The notes: generated by a model not told the origin, from the letters alone. A stretch of DNA of 64,000 bases from Streptomyces sp. NBC_01571 (GCF_026339875.1 NZ_JAPEPZ010000001.1:7688001-7752000); one strand, 5' to 3'; positions 30,086 to 39,802 are shown, counted from the stretch's first letter. Program-made: numbers and translations.

Positions 30086-32356
30086 TTACACCCCGGCCCG
30101 CTCGTCCTGCCTGGCGGGCGGCAGCGTGGCCTCCGGTGATTCGTCGTGGGTGAGGTCCGGCAGGCGGTTCAGCCACTTGGGCAGGTACCAGTTGCGCTCG
30201 CCGAGCAGTGCCATCACGGCCGGCAGCAGCACCCCGCGGATGATCGTCGCGTCGATGAGCACCGCGGCCGCCAGGCCCACGCCCATCTGCTTCATGGACT
30301 GCATGGACAGCGTCCCGAAGATCGCGAAGACCGCGACCATGATGACGGCGGCGCTGGTGACGACACCGGCCGTGGTGACCACCCCGTGCCGGATCGCGTC
30401 CTTGGTGTCACGCCCCCGCAGCCGCGCCTCACGGATCCGCGAGACGACGAACACGTGGTAGTCCATCGACAGTCCGAAGAGGATCACGAAGAGGAACAGC
30501 GGCAGCCAGGTGACGATGGCACCCACACCCTCCGCGCCCACCAGCGAGGCGCCCCAGCCGTGCTGGAAGACGGCGACCAGGATGCCGTAGGCGGCCGCGA
30601 CCGACAGGAGGTTGAGCACGATCGAGGTGATCGCGATCGTCAGCGAGCGGAACGAGAGGAGCATCAGCAGGAAGGCGAAGACGACCACGAACGCGAAGAC
30701 CGGGGTCACCGAGCCCACCAACTGGTCGTTGAAGTCGCGTGATCCGGCGACCTGTCCGGTGATCGGCGCCTGCACTCCGTCCACCTTGCCGAGCGTGGCG
30801 GGCCGCACCGTCTCGCGCAGCAGCTCCAGGCTCTTCTCCGCCCTGTCCTGGTCGGAGCCGCCCACGAGCGGGACATACACGAAGGCGACGTTCTGCGCCG
30901 CGTGCACCTTGATGTCGACGGGGCCGCGGGAGGCACCCGAGGCGATCGCCCGGGTACGGAAGTCGGCGAGCGCGGACCGTACGTCGGCGGCGTCGATGTC
31001 GTGCGCCCTGACGACCACCTCGGCCGGCTCGGAACCGCCCGGGAAGGCGTCGTTGACCCGGTTGTACGTTCCGACGATGGGCAACGAGTCGCCGAACTCC
31101 TTGTCCAGCGTGAGCTGCTGGGTCTTCATGCCGAGCGCGGGGGAGGCGATGGCGAGCAGCACCCCGGCCGCCACGACCAGGGAGAGCCCGGGCCTGGCGA
31201 GCACGACCCGCAGCACGGCGCCCCAGAAACGGCTGCCCTCCTGCCCTGGCCGGCGGTTGCCACCGCGACCGCCCGTGCCCCGCTTGTCCGGGTGCAGGAA
31301 CGGGATGCGGCCCTTCTCCACCCGCTCCCCGAGCAGCGACAGCAGCGCGGGCAGCACGGTGACCGAACCGACCATGGCGACCGCCACGACCATCAGCGAG
31401 GCCAGCCCCATCGCCTCGAACTCGGCGAGTCCGGTGAAGAGCATGCCGGCCATCGCCACGCAGACCGTGACACCGGAGACGACGATGGCCCGGCCGCTGG
31501 TCGCGGCGGCGATCCGCAGCGCGGTCTGCGCGTCCCGGCCGGCCTCGCGCTCCTCACGCTCACGGCGCAGATAGAACAGGCAGTAGTCGACCCCGACGGC
31601 CAGACCCACCAGCAGCATCACGGAGTTGGCGGTGTCGCTCATCGGCTGCAGATGGCTGACGATGCCCATCAGGCCCATCGTCGCCATGATCGCGGTGACC
31701 GCGAGCGCCACCGGGAGCAGCGCGGCCACCAGCGCGCCGAAGGCGATCAGCAGGATGCCGAGAGCGACGGGCACGGCGGAGAGCTCGGCCTTCTGGAAGT
31801 CGTCGCCGAACGCGTCGTCGAAGGTCTTCTGCATGCTGGCGCCGCCGATCTCCTCGATCCGCAGCCCCGTGTGCTCCTTCTGCACCCCCTTGACGGCGTC
31901 CAGCACCGGCGCGACGCGGTCGCCCGCGGTCTCCGGGTCGCCCCGCATGGCGAACTGCACGAGGGCGCTGTGGCCGCCCTTCGAGATCGTCTTCGTGTCG
32001 TACGGCGAGGTCACGTCCGTGACCTCGCCGGTCGCGCCGACGGCCTCGACGACGGCGGAGACGGCGCCGCGGAACTCGGCGTCCGTGGAGGTGACGCTCG
32101 CGTCCTTCGCCTGGATCAGGACGCTCTCACTGGAGGGTTCCTTGATCCCGGAGTCCTCGACGATCTTCGCGGCGGTGTGCGTCTCGCCCTTGAGCTGATC
32201 GCTCTCGTTGACGTCCACCCGGCCCGCCGCCGAGCCGAGCCCCATCGCCAGTACGACGAACAGCACCCAGATTCCGACGGCGGCCCATCGGTGCCGGGCG
32301 CTCCAGCCGCCTGCCCGCGCGGCGATGCCCCGCACCCGTATGTCTCCGTTCGCCAT
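30086..32356 (-). CDS. MMPL family transporter
   Basis: 756 residues, an RND-type transporter with the two-fold MMPL layout: first membrane segment at about 20-42, extracytoplasmic loop, five helices (VDYCLFYLRRERE at the end of a helix), then a second copy with FGLSMDYHVFVVSRIREAR. The conserved D-Y pairs in both halves are the proton-relay sites of MMPL proteins. It probably exports lipids or small molecules. The ATG at 32356 follows GGGGGATGG; the frame upstream is not conserved-looking. A terminator follows. Confidence 0.93.
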   Translation of the reverse strand: MANGDIRVRGIAARAGGWSARHRWAAVGIWVLFVVLAMGLGSAAGRVDVNESDQLKGETHTAAKIVEDSGIKEPSSESVLIQAKDASVTSTDAEFRGAVSAVVEAVGATGEVTDVTSPYDTKTISKGGHSALVQFAMRGDPETAGDRVAPVLDAVKGVQKEHTGLRIEEIGGASMQKTFDDAFGDDFQKAELSAVPVALGILLIAFGALVAALLPVALAVTAIMATMGLMGIVSHLQPMSDTANSVMLLVGLAVGVDYCLFYLRREREEREAGRDAQTALRIAAATSGRAIVVSGVTVCVAMAGMLFTGLAEFEAMGLASLMVVAVAMVGSVTVLPALLSLLGERVEKGRIPFLHPDKRGTGGRGGNRRPGQEGSRFWGAVLRVVLARPGLSLVVAAGVLLAIASPALGMKTQQLTLDKEFGDSLPIVGTYNRVNDAFPGGSEPAEVVVRAHDIDAADVRSALADFRTRAIASGASRGPVDIKVHAAQNVAFVYVPLVGGSDQDRAEKSLELLRETVRPATLGKVDGVQAPITGQVAGSRDFNDQLVGSVTPVFAFVVVFAFLLMLLSFRSLTIAITSIVLNLLSVAAAYGILVAVFQHGWGASLVGAEGVGAIVTWLPLFLFVILFGLSMDYHVFVVSRIREARLRGRDTKDAIRHGVVTTAGVVTSAAVIMVAVFAIFGTLSMQSMKQMGVGLAAAVLIDATIIRGVLLPAVMALLGERNWYLPKWLNRLPDLTHDESPEATLPPARQDERAGV

Positions 32357-32596
32357 GACGGGCCATCCCCCTCGTGCGCGGTGACAGCCCCCTGCCGTCA
32401 CCTTTCGTTATGAAGGTATGGCCCGGACAGGACCGTCTCCTCGTACTGCCCGGTGAACCGTCCGGTCCCCGGCTCCTCCCCGCGGACCCCGCGGTCTCCG
32501 CACTGGGGAGGATAGAAGCCCCTTACATACAAGGACGGTTCTCGGGGATCCGGGTCAGGGTGCGGGTGTTGGTGCGGATGCGCCGGACGGCCGTCC

Positions 32597-32602
32597 TATG
32601 GT
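32597..32602 (+). promoter_or_regulatory. candidate -10 box (TATGGT) of the DUF1697 gene
   Basis: TATGGT ends 6 nt before the ATG with no Shine-Dalgarno sequence between, a leaderless layout. The -35 is not clear. The rest of the 252-bp spacer to the MMPL gene shows no ORF. Confidence 0.4.
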
Positions 32603-32608
32603 GAACGG

Positions 32609-33157
32609 ATGACGACGACGTACGCGGCGTTGCTGCGCGGGATCAATGTGGGCGGCAACAAGAAGGTGCCGATGGCCGAGCTCCGTACCCTCCTGCAGGG
32701 GCTCGGCCACGACGGTGTGGGCACCTATCTCCAGAGCGGGAACGCCGTCTTCTCCACCGACCGGGGCGACGAGGACTCGCTCGCCGCGGAGTTGGCCGAC
32801 GCCGTCGAGAAGCACTTCGGCTTCACCGTCGACGTGCTGGTCCGCGACCACGCCTACCTGAGGGCCGTCCGGGAGGCGTGCCCGTTCCCGGCCGCCGAAC
32901 TGGAGGCCAAGCAGGTGCACGTCACCTACTTCTCCGCCCCCGTCGATCCCGGGCGTTTCGCGCCGGTCGACCCGGCGGCCTTCCTGCCGGAGGAGTTCCG
33001 GCTCGGCGACCGCGCCCTGTACCTGTACGCCCCCGACGGCCTCGGACGCTCCAAGCTGGGCGAGATCCTGGCCAGGCCCAGGTTCCTCAAGGGCGTCGTC
33101 GCCACCACCCGCAACTGGAACACCGTCGTCAAACTTGAGGAGCTGACAGGTGCCTGA
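32609..33157 (+). CDS. DUF1697 domain protein
   Basis: 182 residues, full-length DUF1697: YAALLRGINVGGNKKVPMA at the start, TYLQSGNAVF in the middle and RNWNTVVKLEEL near the end are the family signatures. The function of the family is unknown. Cytoplasmic. Its stop overlaps the GTG start of the next gene (GTGCCTGA), so the two are coupled. Confidence 0.93.
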   Translation: MTTTYAALLRGINVGGNKKVPMAELRTLLQGLGHDGVGTYLQSGNAVFSTDRGDEDSLAAELADAVEKHFGFTVDVLVRDHAYLRAVREACPFPAAELEAKQVHVTYFSAPVDPGRFAPVDPAAFLPEEFRLGDRALYLYAPDGLGRSKLGEILARPRFLKGVVATTRNWNTVVKLEELTGA

Positions 33158-33557
33158 CCACAATCCCGCCGTGGAGGCGGCCATCGAGGGCGAGCTGAGC
33201 CTGCTCGACGCGGAGGTCCGCCGCTCGCCGGAGCGGCTGGGCGCACTGCTGCACCCCGCCTTCCGCGAGTTCGGCTCCTCGGGCCGGCTGTGGGACCGCG
33301 CCTCGATGCTCGCGCATCTGACCTCGACGACACGGCCGGGGTCACGGCCCATCACCGCCTCCCGGATGAAGGGCGTCCAGCTGGCACCGGACCTGGTCCA
33401 CATCACCTTCGACACGGAGGGGGACAACGGGCGTCTGGTGCACCGGAGTTCGCTGTGGCGGCGGACGGCCGACGGCTGGCGGCTGTACTTCCACCAGGGC
33501 ACCCCGTTCAGCGGCGAGCCCTCGGAGTTCGGCGCGGAGCCCTCGGACGCAGAGTGA
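33150..33557 (+). CDS. NTF2-like DUF4440 protein
   Basis: 135 residues with the DUF4440 pattern: E..LL..EVR.S.E.L..LLHP.F.EFG.SGR at the start and HRSSLWRR..DGWRLYFHQGTP at the end. These small cone-shaped proteins are often enzymes or binding proteins of unknown role. It is translationally coupled to the DUF1697 gene. The last 50 bp overlap the convergent transglutaminase gene. Confidence 0.88.
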   Translation: MPDHNPAVEAAIEGELSLLDAEVRRSPERLGALLHPAFREFGSSGRLWDRASMLAHLTSTTRPGSRPITASRMKGVQLAPDLVHITFDTEGDNGRLVHRSSLWRRTADGWRLYFHQGTPFSGEPSEFGAEPSDAE

Positions 33558-34398
33558 CCTTCCGTACCCCCTGGTAGGTGGTGTACGAGACGATCTCGTC
33601 CGGGACGGTGAGGCGCGGGTCGCGGTACAGGCGTTGCGACTCCCCCTCGGAGCCGGCCGCAGTGACCGTGTCGATCAGGGCGATGTCGTCCTCCGTGAGC
33701 GCCGCGTCGTCGAGGATCCCGGGGCCCCAGCCGTCCCAGGGCAGCACCTCGACCCCGTTGCGGGCGGCGAGGTCGCGCAGCACGGCCGAGCGCACGAACC
33801 ACAGGCCGGTGAGCCCGTCGAGATGACCCACCCCGAAACGCCCCGGTGTCGCCTGCCCGGCCCGGCAGGCCCGCCAGGCGTCGCCCGCCACCAGGAACCG
33901 GTCCCTCGGTACGTCCAGCGGGTCGAACGGCACGTCGTACGACGGGTCGAGGATCTGCGCGTCGACGAGCCGGGCGCCACCGTCCGGGAGGCGGTACTCG
34001 GTGACCCAGTGGTCGTCGTGGAAGCCCTCCTCGAAGTACGTGGCGAAGCCGCAGCGCACCCGGGCCGGCGTCCCGGTGGCCCGCAGCAGCGAACAGAGCA
34101 GCAGGGCGAAGTCCCTGCAGGTCCCGACGAACCGTTCCGCGGGCGTCCGCCGAACGGTCAGCGGGGCGTCCCGGCGTGCCCGCAGCACCCGCAGCAGCTC
34201 CGTCACGTACCGTGCCTCGGCGTCCTCGTGCAGCCGCTCCTCGGGGATCACGTAGGCGAAGCGCTCACCCTCCAGACGGTGAATGATCACGTCGCGTACC
34301 AGCGAGGCCAGCCGGCCGGGGTCCCGTGGAAGCCCACCGACGTCCAGGTCACCGGGGTCGCTGTACGCGCTCTGCGTCAGGTCGAAGTCCATGTCCAC
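33508..34398 (-). CDS. transglutaminase-like domain protein
   Basis: 296 residues. The papain-like triad is visible: Cys in GTCRDFALLLC, His in DDHWVTEYRLP and Asp in ARLVDAQI. The family includes cysteine proteases and peptidases. No signal peptide. Start: GTG 34398 has AGGG 8 nt upstream; ATG 34392, two codons in, is the alternative. It converges on the DUF4440 gene with a 50-bp antisense overlap, and lies 27 bp downstream of the aldo/keto reductase stop on the same strand. Confidence 0.88.
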   Translation of the reverse strand: MDMDFDLTQSAYSDPGDLDVGGLPRDPGRLASLVRDVIIHRLEGERFAYVIPEERLHEDAEARYVTELLRVLRARRDAPLTVRRTPAERFVGTCRDFALLLCSLLRATGTPARVRCGFATYFEEGFHDDHWVTEYRLPDGGARLVDAQILDPSYDVPFDPLDVPRDRFLVAGDAWRACRAGQATPGRFGVGHLDGLTGLWFVRSAVLRDLAARNGVEVLPWDGWGPGILDDAALTEDDIALIDTVTAAGSEGESQRLYRDPRLTVPDEIVSYTTYQGVRKVTLRPRAPRRTPRARR

Positions 34399-34425
34399 AG
34401 GATTCGCCCTGCTCCAGGGGCAAGG

Positions 34426-35256
34426 TCAACCCAGCGCGCGCATGTCCTCGTCGGTCAGCCGCACCGCGGCCGCGTCGAGGTTCTCCTCCAGGTGGACGAG
34501 CGACCCCGTGCCCGGCGTCGGGCAGAGCACCGGGGAACGGTGCAGCAGCCAGGCGAGCGCGATCTGACCCGGCGTCGCCCCGTGCGCGGCGGCGATCTCC
34601 GCGTGGACGTGTCCGACGGTGAGTGAGCCGTTGCCGAGGGGGAACCACGGCAGAAAGGCGATTCCGTGCGCCTCGCACAGCTCCAGCAGCGGATCCGAGG
34701 CGCGGTCGAGCAGGTTGTAGCGGTTCTGGACCGCGGCGATGCCGGTCAACTCCAGTGCCGCTTCCAACTGTTCGGCGGTCACTGTGTCGAGCCCGATGTG
34801 CCGGATCTTGCCCTCGGCGCGCAACTCGTCGAGCGCGCCCAGCTGTTCGGCCATCGGCACCTGCGGGTCCAGACGGTGCAGCTGGTACAGGCCGATCGTG
34901 TCGAGCCGCAGCCGCCGCAGACTCTCCTCGCACATCGCCCGCAGCGTCTCCGGTCGCCCGGACACGTGCCACGCGCTGGCACCGGTGCGGACGACGCCGC
35001 CCTTGGTGGCGATCAGCAGATCCGCGGGGTAGGGACGGAGGGCCTCGGCGACCAGCTCCTCCGCCACCGACGGGCCGTAGTTGTCGGCGGTGTCGACCAG
35101 CGTGACCCCGCGCTCGACGGCCCGCCGCAGTACCGCCACCGCGTCCCGGGCGTCCCCGCGCGGGCCCCAGTAGCCCGGTCCCGTCAGCTGCGCGGTGCCG
35201 TAACCGAGCCTTCGTACCGGCAGCTCCCCGCCGAGCGTGAATCGTTGCGAGACCAT
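34426..35256 (-). CDS. aldo/keto reductase
   Basis: 276 residues, NADPH-dependent oxidoreductase of the AKR barrel family. The tetrad is complete: D55, Y60 (VDTADNYGPS), K85 (LIATKGG) and H127 (YQLHRLDP). The start ATG at 35256 has TACCCT 7 nt upstream; the frame extends 18 codons further into the divergent gene but looks non-coding. The substrate is unknown. A transglutaminase-like gene follows closely and may share the transcript. Confidence 0.92.
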   Translation of the reverse strand: MVSQRFTLGGELPVRRLGYGTAQLTGPGYWGPRGDARDAVAVLRRAVERGVTLVDTADNYGPSVAEELVAEALRPYPADLLIATKGGVVRTGASAWHVSGRPETLRAMCEESLRRLRLDTIGLYQLHRLDPQVPMAEQLGALDELRAEGKIRHIGLDTVTAEQLEAALELTGIAAVQNRYNLLDRASDPLLELCEAHGIAFLPWFPLGNGSLTVGHVHAEIAAAHGATPGQIALAWLLHRSPVLCPTPGTGSLVHLEENLDAAAVRLTDEDMRALG

Positions 35257-35263
35257 CCGACGC

Positions 35264-35269
35264 AGGGTA
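35264..35269 (-). promoter_or_regulatory. candidate -10 box (TACCCT) of the aldo/keto reductase gene
   Basis: On the minus strand TACCCT ends 7 nt before the ATG at 35256, a leaderless layout. The divergent gene starts only 52 bp away, with GAGGCT (35296-35301) 7 nt before its own ATG. Confidence 0.35.
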
Positions 35270-35308
35270 CCTGCGCCGACGCGGGGCGACTGTGCGAGGC
35301 TCGTCCCC

Positions 35309-36346
35309 ATGCGTTACGTCATCATCGGAGCGGGAGCCGTCGGCGGGGCCATCGGCGGCCGGCTCGCCGAGGCGGGACACGACGTGGTCCTGGTCGCGCG
35401 GGGCGCGCACTACGAGGCGCTCCGCGCAGGCGGACTGCGGCTCATGACCTCGGAGGGCGTCCGCACGCACCGGCTGCCCACGGTCGACGGGCCCGCGGCA
35501 CTCGGCGCACTGCGTGCCGACGACGTCCTGCTGCTCGCCGTCAAGACGCAGGACAGCGAGGCGGCGCTGGCGTCCTGGGGCCCGGCCCCCGTGGCGGGCG
35601 GTGGCACGGCCGCCGAGCGACTGCCCCTGGTCTGCGCGCAGAACGGTGTGGAGAGCCAGCGCCTGGCGCTGCGCAGGTTCCGGCGGGTGTACGGGGTCTG
35701 TGTCTGGCTGCCCGCCACCTTCGTCGAGCCCGGCGCCGTGGCGGCGGCCGGCACCCCCCTCACCGGCATCCTGCACCTCGGCCGGTATCCGCACGGCACG
35801 GACGAGACGGCCCGCCGGATCGCCGCCGACCTGGAGAGGTCCCGATTCGAGGCGCCGGTCGTGCCGGACGTGGCGCGCTGGCAGTACGCCAAGCTGCTCG
35901 GCAACCTCGCGAACGCGATCGAGGCGGTCAGCGGCCCGCTGACCGGCGAGGAGGGCCTGGAGCTCGTCGCACGGGTGCGGGCGGAGGGCGAGGCGGCGCT
36001 CGCCGCCGCCGGGATCGCGTACGCGAGCGAGGAGGAACAGCAGCGGGTCCGCGGCGACAGGATCAGCCTCCGGCCCTTCGACGGCGCCCCACGGCGCGGG
36101 GGTTCCTCCTGGCAGTCCCTCGACCGCGCCACCGGCACCATCGAGGCCGACTACCTCAACGGCGAGATCGCCCTCCTGGGCCGGCTGCACGGCGTGGCGA
36201 CCCCGCTCAACGACCTGCTCCAGCGACTCGCGAACGCCTTCGCGCGCGAGCGCAGGGCGGCGGGTTCGATGCCGGTCGCCGAGCTGGCGCGACGGGCCGC
36301 GGAGGCTGTCGCGTCCGTACCGCAGGAGCGGCCGCCGCGTCCCTAG
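35309..36346 (+). CDS. 2-dehydropantoate 2-reductase (ApbA/PanE) family protein
   Basis: 345 residues. The N-terminal Rossmann motif GAGAVGG (7-13) binds NADPH, AQNGVESQ is the family signature, and the C-terminal domain has the KLLGNLANAIEA helix with the catalytic Lys. It is longer than E. coli PanE (about 300), so it may act on another ketoacid rather than ketopantoate. The start ATG at 35309 fits the Rossmann fold. It is divergent from the aldo/keto reductase. Confidence 0.87.
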   Translation: MRYVIIGAGAVGGAIGGRLAEAGHDVVLVARGAHYEALRAGGLRLMTSEGVRTHRLPTVDGPAALGALRADDVLLLAVKTQDSEAALASWGPAPVAGGGTAAERLPLVCAQNGVESQRLALRRFRRVYGVCVWLPATFVEPGAVAAAGTPLTGILHLGRYPHGTDETARRIAADLERSRFEAPVVPDVARWQYAKLLGNLANAIEAVSGPLTGEEGLELVARVRAEGEAALAAAGIAYASEEEQQRVRGDRISLRPFDGAPRRGGSSWQSLDRATGTIEADYLNGEIALLGRLHGVATPLNDLLQRLANAFARERRAAGSMPVAELARRAAEAVASVPQERPPRP

Positions 36347-36398
36347 CGTGGACGGCCGGACACGCGTACCGGCCGGACGCCGTCGAGCGTCGTCGAGA

Positions 36399-36495
36399 CG
36401 CACGGCGACCTCTACGGCAGCACGGTGACGGCTACGGCCGTACGGCGACCTCTGCCGGCCGTACGACGACCTCTACCGGCGGTACGGCGGGTTCC
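36399..36495. repeat. degenerate 20-30-bp repeat (GTACGGCGACCTCT)
   Basis: In the 307-bp spacer before the DsbA-like gene, GGCGACCTCTACGG, TACGGCGACCTCTGCCGGCC and TACGACGACCTCTACCGGCG recur. The rest of the spacer shows no convincing ORF or RNA gene, apart from a TAGCGT box at its end. Confidence 0.6.
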
Positions 36496-36640
36496 CCGAC
36501 CCCGTGGCCGTCCCGCCGACGCGCCCGTCGTCACCCGCGCGCCGGCGGCGAGCGGCCGGGATCCGCGACAGCGGGACACCGGCGCGGTGGACCACGGAAA
36601 GAGCGTCGAATTGGGCCGGGACCGCGCGCCACCGGACGGC

Positions 36641-36646
36641 TAGCGT
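36641..36646 (+). promoter_or_regulatory. candidate -10 box (TAGCGT) of the DsbA-like gene
   Basis: TAGCGT ends 7 nt before the ATG at 36654, with no ribosome binding site between, so the transcript is probably leaderless. Confidence 0.42.
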
Positions 36647-36653
36647 TCCCGGC

Positions 36654-37283
36654 ATGACCCACGAACAGCCCGTCGGACCACCGGTCCGCGTCGACTTCTA
36701 CTTCGACCCCGCCTGCCCCTTCGCCTGGATCACCTCCCGCTGGCTGCTGGAGGTCGAGCGTGCCCGCCCGCTCGACCTCCGCTTCCATGTCATGAGTCTT
36801 CACCTGCACAACCTGGGCAACGAACTTCCCGACTGGTATCGGACGTTGGTCGACCGGTCCGTCGGACCCGTACGGGTCGCGGTGGCCGCCGCCGAGCGGC
36901 ACGGCGAGAAGGTGCTGCGCGAGCTCTACACGGCTCTCGGCACCCGCATCCACGAGCGCGGCGCGGACGACTTCGACGCCGTGGTGACCGAGTCCCTCGC
37001 CGAGACCGGGCTCCCGGCCGAGCTGGCCGACGCGGCCCACGACCCCTCGTACGACGAGGCGGTGCGCCGCAGTCACGACTCGGGCAAGGAACCGGAGTCC
37101 GACGGATACGTGGGCACACCCACCCTGCACGTCGACGGGACGGTGTGGTTCGGCCCGGTGCTGCGCGCCGTTCCGCGAGGACAGCGGGCGGCCGAACTCT
37201 TCGACAGCTTCCGCGTCCTGGCCGCCGACCCGGACCTCTTCGAACTCAAGCGGACGAGGACGGGAGGACTGTCGTTCGCCTGA
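36654..37283 (+). CDS. DsbA-family thioredoxin-fold protein (Rv2466c-like)
   Basis: 209 residues, cytoplasmic. [19 protein letters not shown] is typical of the mycothiol-dependent nitroreductase family (Rv2466c). The active site has one Cys followed by Pro-Phe-Ala instead of C-P-W-C, so only the mycothiol-reactive Cys is present. The cis-Pro loop [10 protein letters not shown] is intact. It probably reduces a substrate using mycothiol. It converges on the sirohydrochlorin chelatase gene. Confidence 0.88.
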   Translation: MTHEQPVGPPVRVDFYFDPACPFAWITSRWLLEVERARPLDLRFHVMSLHLHNLGNELPDWYRTLVDRSVGPVRVAVAAAERHGEKVLRELYTALGTRIHERGADDFDAVVTESLAETGLPAELADAAHDPSYDEAVRRSHDSGKEPESDGYVGTPTLHVDGTVWFGPVLRAVPRGQRAAELFDSFRVLAADPDLFELKRTRTGGLSFA

Positions 37284-37382
37284 ACTCGGGCACCGCGCAA
37301 GGCCGTTGTTCGTCCGATGTCACCACTCCGCGCCATCCACGTGTCGCCCACGGGGAGCGTCCGCGCGCACGGCGGTCAGGGA

Positions 37383-38120
37383 CTACGCGCCGACCGCGGC
37401 CAGCGCAGGCATCCGGGCCTGGTCGTAGCGCTCCAGCAGTACTCGTGCCACCTCCGGCGCCGGGCCCAGCACGTCCGCCAGTACGTCGGCACCGGCCGCG
37501 CCCCGGGCGATCCGGTCCGGCAGGAAGCCCGGAGCCAGGACATAGGGCGCGACGGCCACCCGGGCACAGCCGAGAGCGCGCAGCTCGCGCACCGCGTCCT
37601 CCGTGCGGGGGAGGGAGGCGGAGGCGAACGCGGGCCGCACGGCGCACCAGCCGGTGCGCCGCCACTCCCGCGCGATGTCCGCGATCACCGCGATCGCCTC
37701 CGGGTCCGTGGACCCCGCCGAGGCCAGTACGACCCCGGTCGAGGACTTGTCGGCGGCGGTCAGCCCCGCCTCGTACAGACGCCGCTCGAGCGCGTCCGTC
37801 AGCAGCGGTGACGGGCCGAGCACCGCCGCCTGGCGGATGCGCAGCCGCGCCGGGGCCTGCCGCAGCACCGCCGGGATGTCCGACTTCGCGTGGAAGGCGC
37901 GGGTGAGCAGGAGTGGCAGCGCCACCACGTCCCGTACGCCCTCCGCCGCCAGCGACTCCAGCGCCCCGTTCACCGACGGGACGTTGAAGTCCAGGAAGCC
38001 GGTCTCCACGCGCAGGCCGGGCCGCCGCGCCCGGACCCGCCGGACGAGGGCGTGGACCGTCGCGGCATGCCGCGGGTCGCGGCTGCCGTGGGCGATGACG
38101 AGGAGGACCGGGCGGTGCAT
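37383..38120 (-). CDS. sirohydrochlorin chelatase (CbiX-type)
   Basis: 245 residues, class II chelatase with the metal-binding VIAHGSRD at the start (His11) and a second half with SAGSTDPEA and LAPGFLPDRI, giving two CbiX-like lobes. Inserts iron (or cobalt) into sirohydrochlorin. In this sulfur cluster the likely product is sirohaem for sulfite reductase. It starts 7 bp after the ssuC stop, so it is the last gene of the ssu operon. Confidence 0.92.
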   Translation of the reverse strand: MHRPVLLVIAHGSRDPRHAATVHALVRRVRARRPGLRVETGFLDFNVPSVNGALESLAAEGVRDVVALPLLLTRAFHAKSDIPAVLRQAPARLRIRQAAVLGPSPLLTDALERRLYEAGLTAADKSSTGVVLASAGSTDPEAIAVIADIAREWRRTGWCAVRPAFASASLPRTEDAVRELRALGCARVAVAPYVLAPGFLPDRIARGAAGADVLADVLGPAPEVARVLLERYDQARMPALAAVGA

Positions 38121-38127
38121 GAGGGCC

Positions 38128-39021
38128 TCAGCTCTTCACGAGGAGACCGCGACCGCGCAGCACCCGCCGTTCCAGGGGGCTGAAGACGAGCAGGTCGATC
38201 GCGATACCGACGAACAGGATGAGGAAGATGGCGAGGAACACCATCGACATGGAACTGGCGTTGCGGCCGTTCTCCAGCAACTGGCCGAGTCCGACGCCCA
38301 GATCGGGCGAGGACGCGATGATCTCGGCGGCCATCAGCGAGCGCCAGGAGAACGCCCAGCCCTGCTTCAGACCGGCCAGATAGCCCGGCAGCGCCGCGGG
38401 CATGACGATGTGCCAGGTGCCGCGCAGCCCGGTGGCACCGAGCGTCCGCCCCGCCCGCAGGAACAACGGGGACACCTGGTCGACGCCCGAGACCAGGCCG
38501 TTGGCGATCGAGGGGACGGCGCCGAGCAGGATCACGGCGTACATCATCGAGTTGTTCAGGCCCAGCCAGATCACGGCCGGCGGCACCCAGGCCACCGAGG
38601 GCAGGGACTGCAGGCCGGACAGGACCGGACCGATCGCGGCGCGTACGAACCTCACCCGGGCCACCAGCAGACCCAGCGGCGTGCCGATCACCAGCGCCAG
38701 GAGGAAGCCGAGCAGGCCCCGGGACACGCTGGTCCAGATGTAGTCGAGCAGTGTTCCCTGCAGCCAGGCGTTCTTCGCCTCGTCCCAGACGGCCGAGGGC
38801 GGGGGCAGCTTGCTGGGGTCGGTGACGATGTCGAACGAGACCAGCGACTGCCAGACCACCAGCACCAGCGCGACGGCGACGAGGGGCGGCAGGACCTTCG
38901 CGACGAAGGTCTGCCGCACGGAGGCCCGGTCCGTGTGGACCGCGGTCTCCAGGGCGTCGAGGCCCGCCAGGTCGTTGTCCTCCCTGACGGCCGCGTCGTC
39001 CTTGGTCTCAGTGCTGGCCAT
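38128..39021 (-). CDS. ssuC: sulfonate/taurine-type ABC permease
   Basis: 297 residues. After a charged, soluble N-terminus (about 40 residues) come six membrane segments, the first at about 42-62. The docking loop GATGLRGTWHIVMPAALPGYLAGLK is of the SsuC/TauC type. Start ATG 39021 overlaps the end of ssuB by 14 bp. Works with the neighbouring ATPase and binding protein to import alkanesulfonates or taurine as a sulfur source. Confidence 0.92.
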   Translation of the reverse strand: MASTETKDDAAVREDNDLAGLDALETAVHTDRASVRQTFVAKVLPPLVAVALVLVVWQSLVSFDIVTDPSKLPPPSAVWDEAKNAWLQGTLLDYIWTSVSRGLLGFLLALVIGTPLGLLVARVRFVRAAIGPVLSGLQSLPSVAWVPPAVIWLGLNNSMMYAVILLGAVPSIANGLVSGVDQVSPLFLRAGRTLGATGLRGTWHIVMPAALPGYLAGLKQGWAFSWRSLMAAEIIASSPDLGVGLGQLLENGRNASSMSMVFLAIFLILFVGIAIDLLVFSPLERRVLRGRGLLVKS

Positions 39022-39796
39022 GACGGCGGATCTCCCCACGCAGTTGTTCGGTGATCTCGACGGACAGCTCCGCCACGGCCGTGTCCTCGATCCGGCGCGG
39101 CTGCGGAATGTCCACGGTCCACTCGTGCGCGACCCGTCCGGGGCGCGAGGAGAGGAGGACGACACGCTGCGCGAGCCGTACCGCCTCGCGCACGTTGTGC
39201 GTGACGAAGAGGACCGACAGCCGTGTCTCCCGCCAGATCCGGGTCAGCTCGTCGTGCAGGACGTCCCGCGTGATGGCGTCGAGCGCCGCGAACGGCTCGT
39301 CCATCAGCAGGAGCTGGCTGTCCTGGGCGAGCGCGCGGGCCATCGCGACGCGCTGGCGCATCCCGCCGGACAACTCGTGCACCCGCTTGCCGTACGCGCC
39401 CTTCAGCCGTACGAGTTCGAGCAGCTCCTCCGCCCTCTCGCGGCGCTCGGACTTCGCGACGCCCCGCAGACGCAGGGCGAGTTCGATGTTCTTGCCCGCG
39501 GTCAGCCACGGGAAGAGGGCGTGCTCCTGGAACATCAGGGCCGGGCGCCCGTCGGTCGTGATGCTGCCCGCGGTCGGGGCGTCGAGCCCCGCCACCAGAT
39601 TGAGCAGCGTCGACTTCCCGCACCCCGAGGCCCCCAGGAGGGTGACGAACTCGCCCGGTGCGACGTCGAGGGTGATGTCGTCGAGAACGAGCTGGGGCCC
39701 CGCCGGTCCGGCGAAGGACTTCGAGACGTGCTCGATCCTGGCGGCGTGGTCGACTGCTACGGCGCTGTCCGTTTCCTTGGCGAAGGTCGTGGCCAT
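39008..39796 (-). CDS. ssuB: sulfonate/taurine-type ABC transporter ATPase
   Basis: 262 residues. Walker A GASGCGKST at 55-63, signature LSGGMRQR and Walker B LLLMDEPF are intact. It powers the SsuABC transporter. The start is the ATG at 39796, with AGGAGGTG 6 nt upstream; an ATG eight codons earlier has no ribosome binding site. It overlaps ssuC by 14 bp, and 36 bp separate it from ssuA. Confidence 0.94.
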   Translation of the reverse strand: MATTFAKETDSAVAVDHAARIEHVSKSFAGPAGPQLVLDDITLDVAPGEFVTLLGASGCGKSTLLNLVAGLDAPTAGSITTDGRPALMFQEHALFPWLTAGKNIELALRLRGVAKSERRERAEELLELVRLKGAYGKRVHELSGGMRQRVAMARALAQDSQLLLMDEPFAALDAITRDVLHDELTRIWRETRLSVLFVTHNVREAVRLAQRVVLLSSRPGRVAHEWTVDIPQPRRIEDTAVAELSVEITEQLRGEIRRHGQH

Positions 39797-39802
39797 GGTC
39801 GT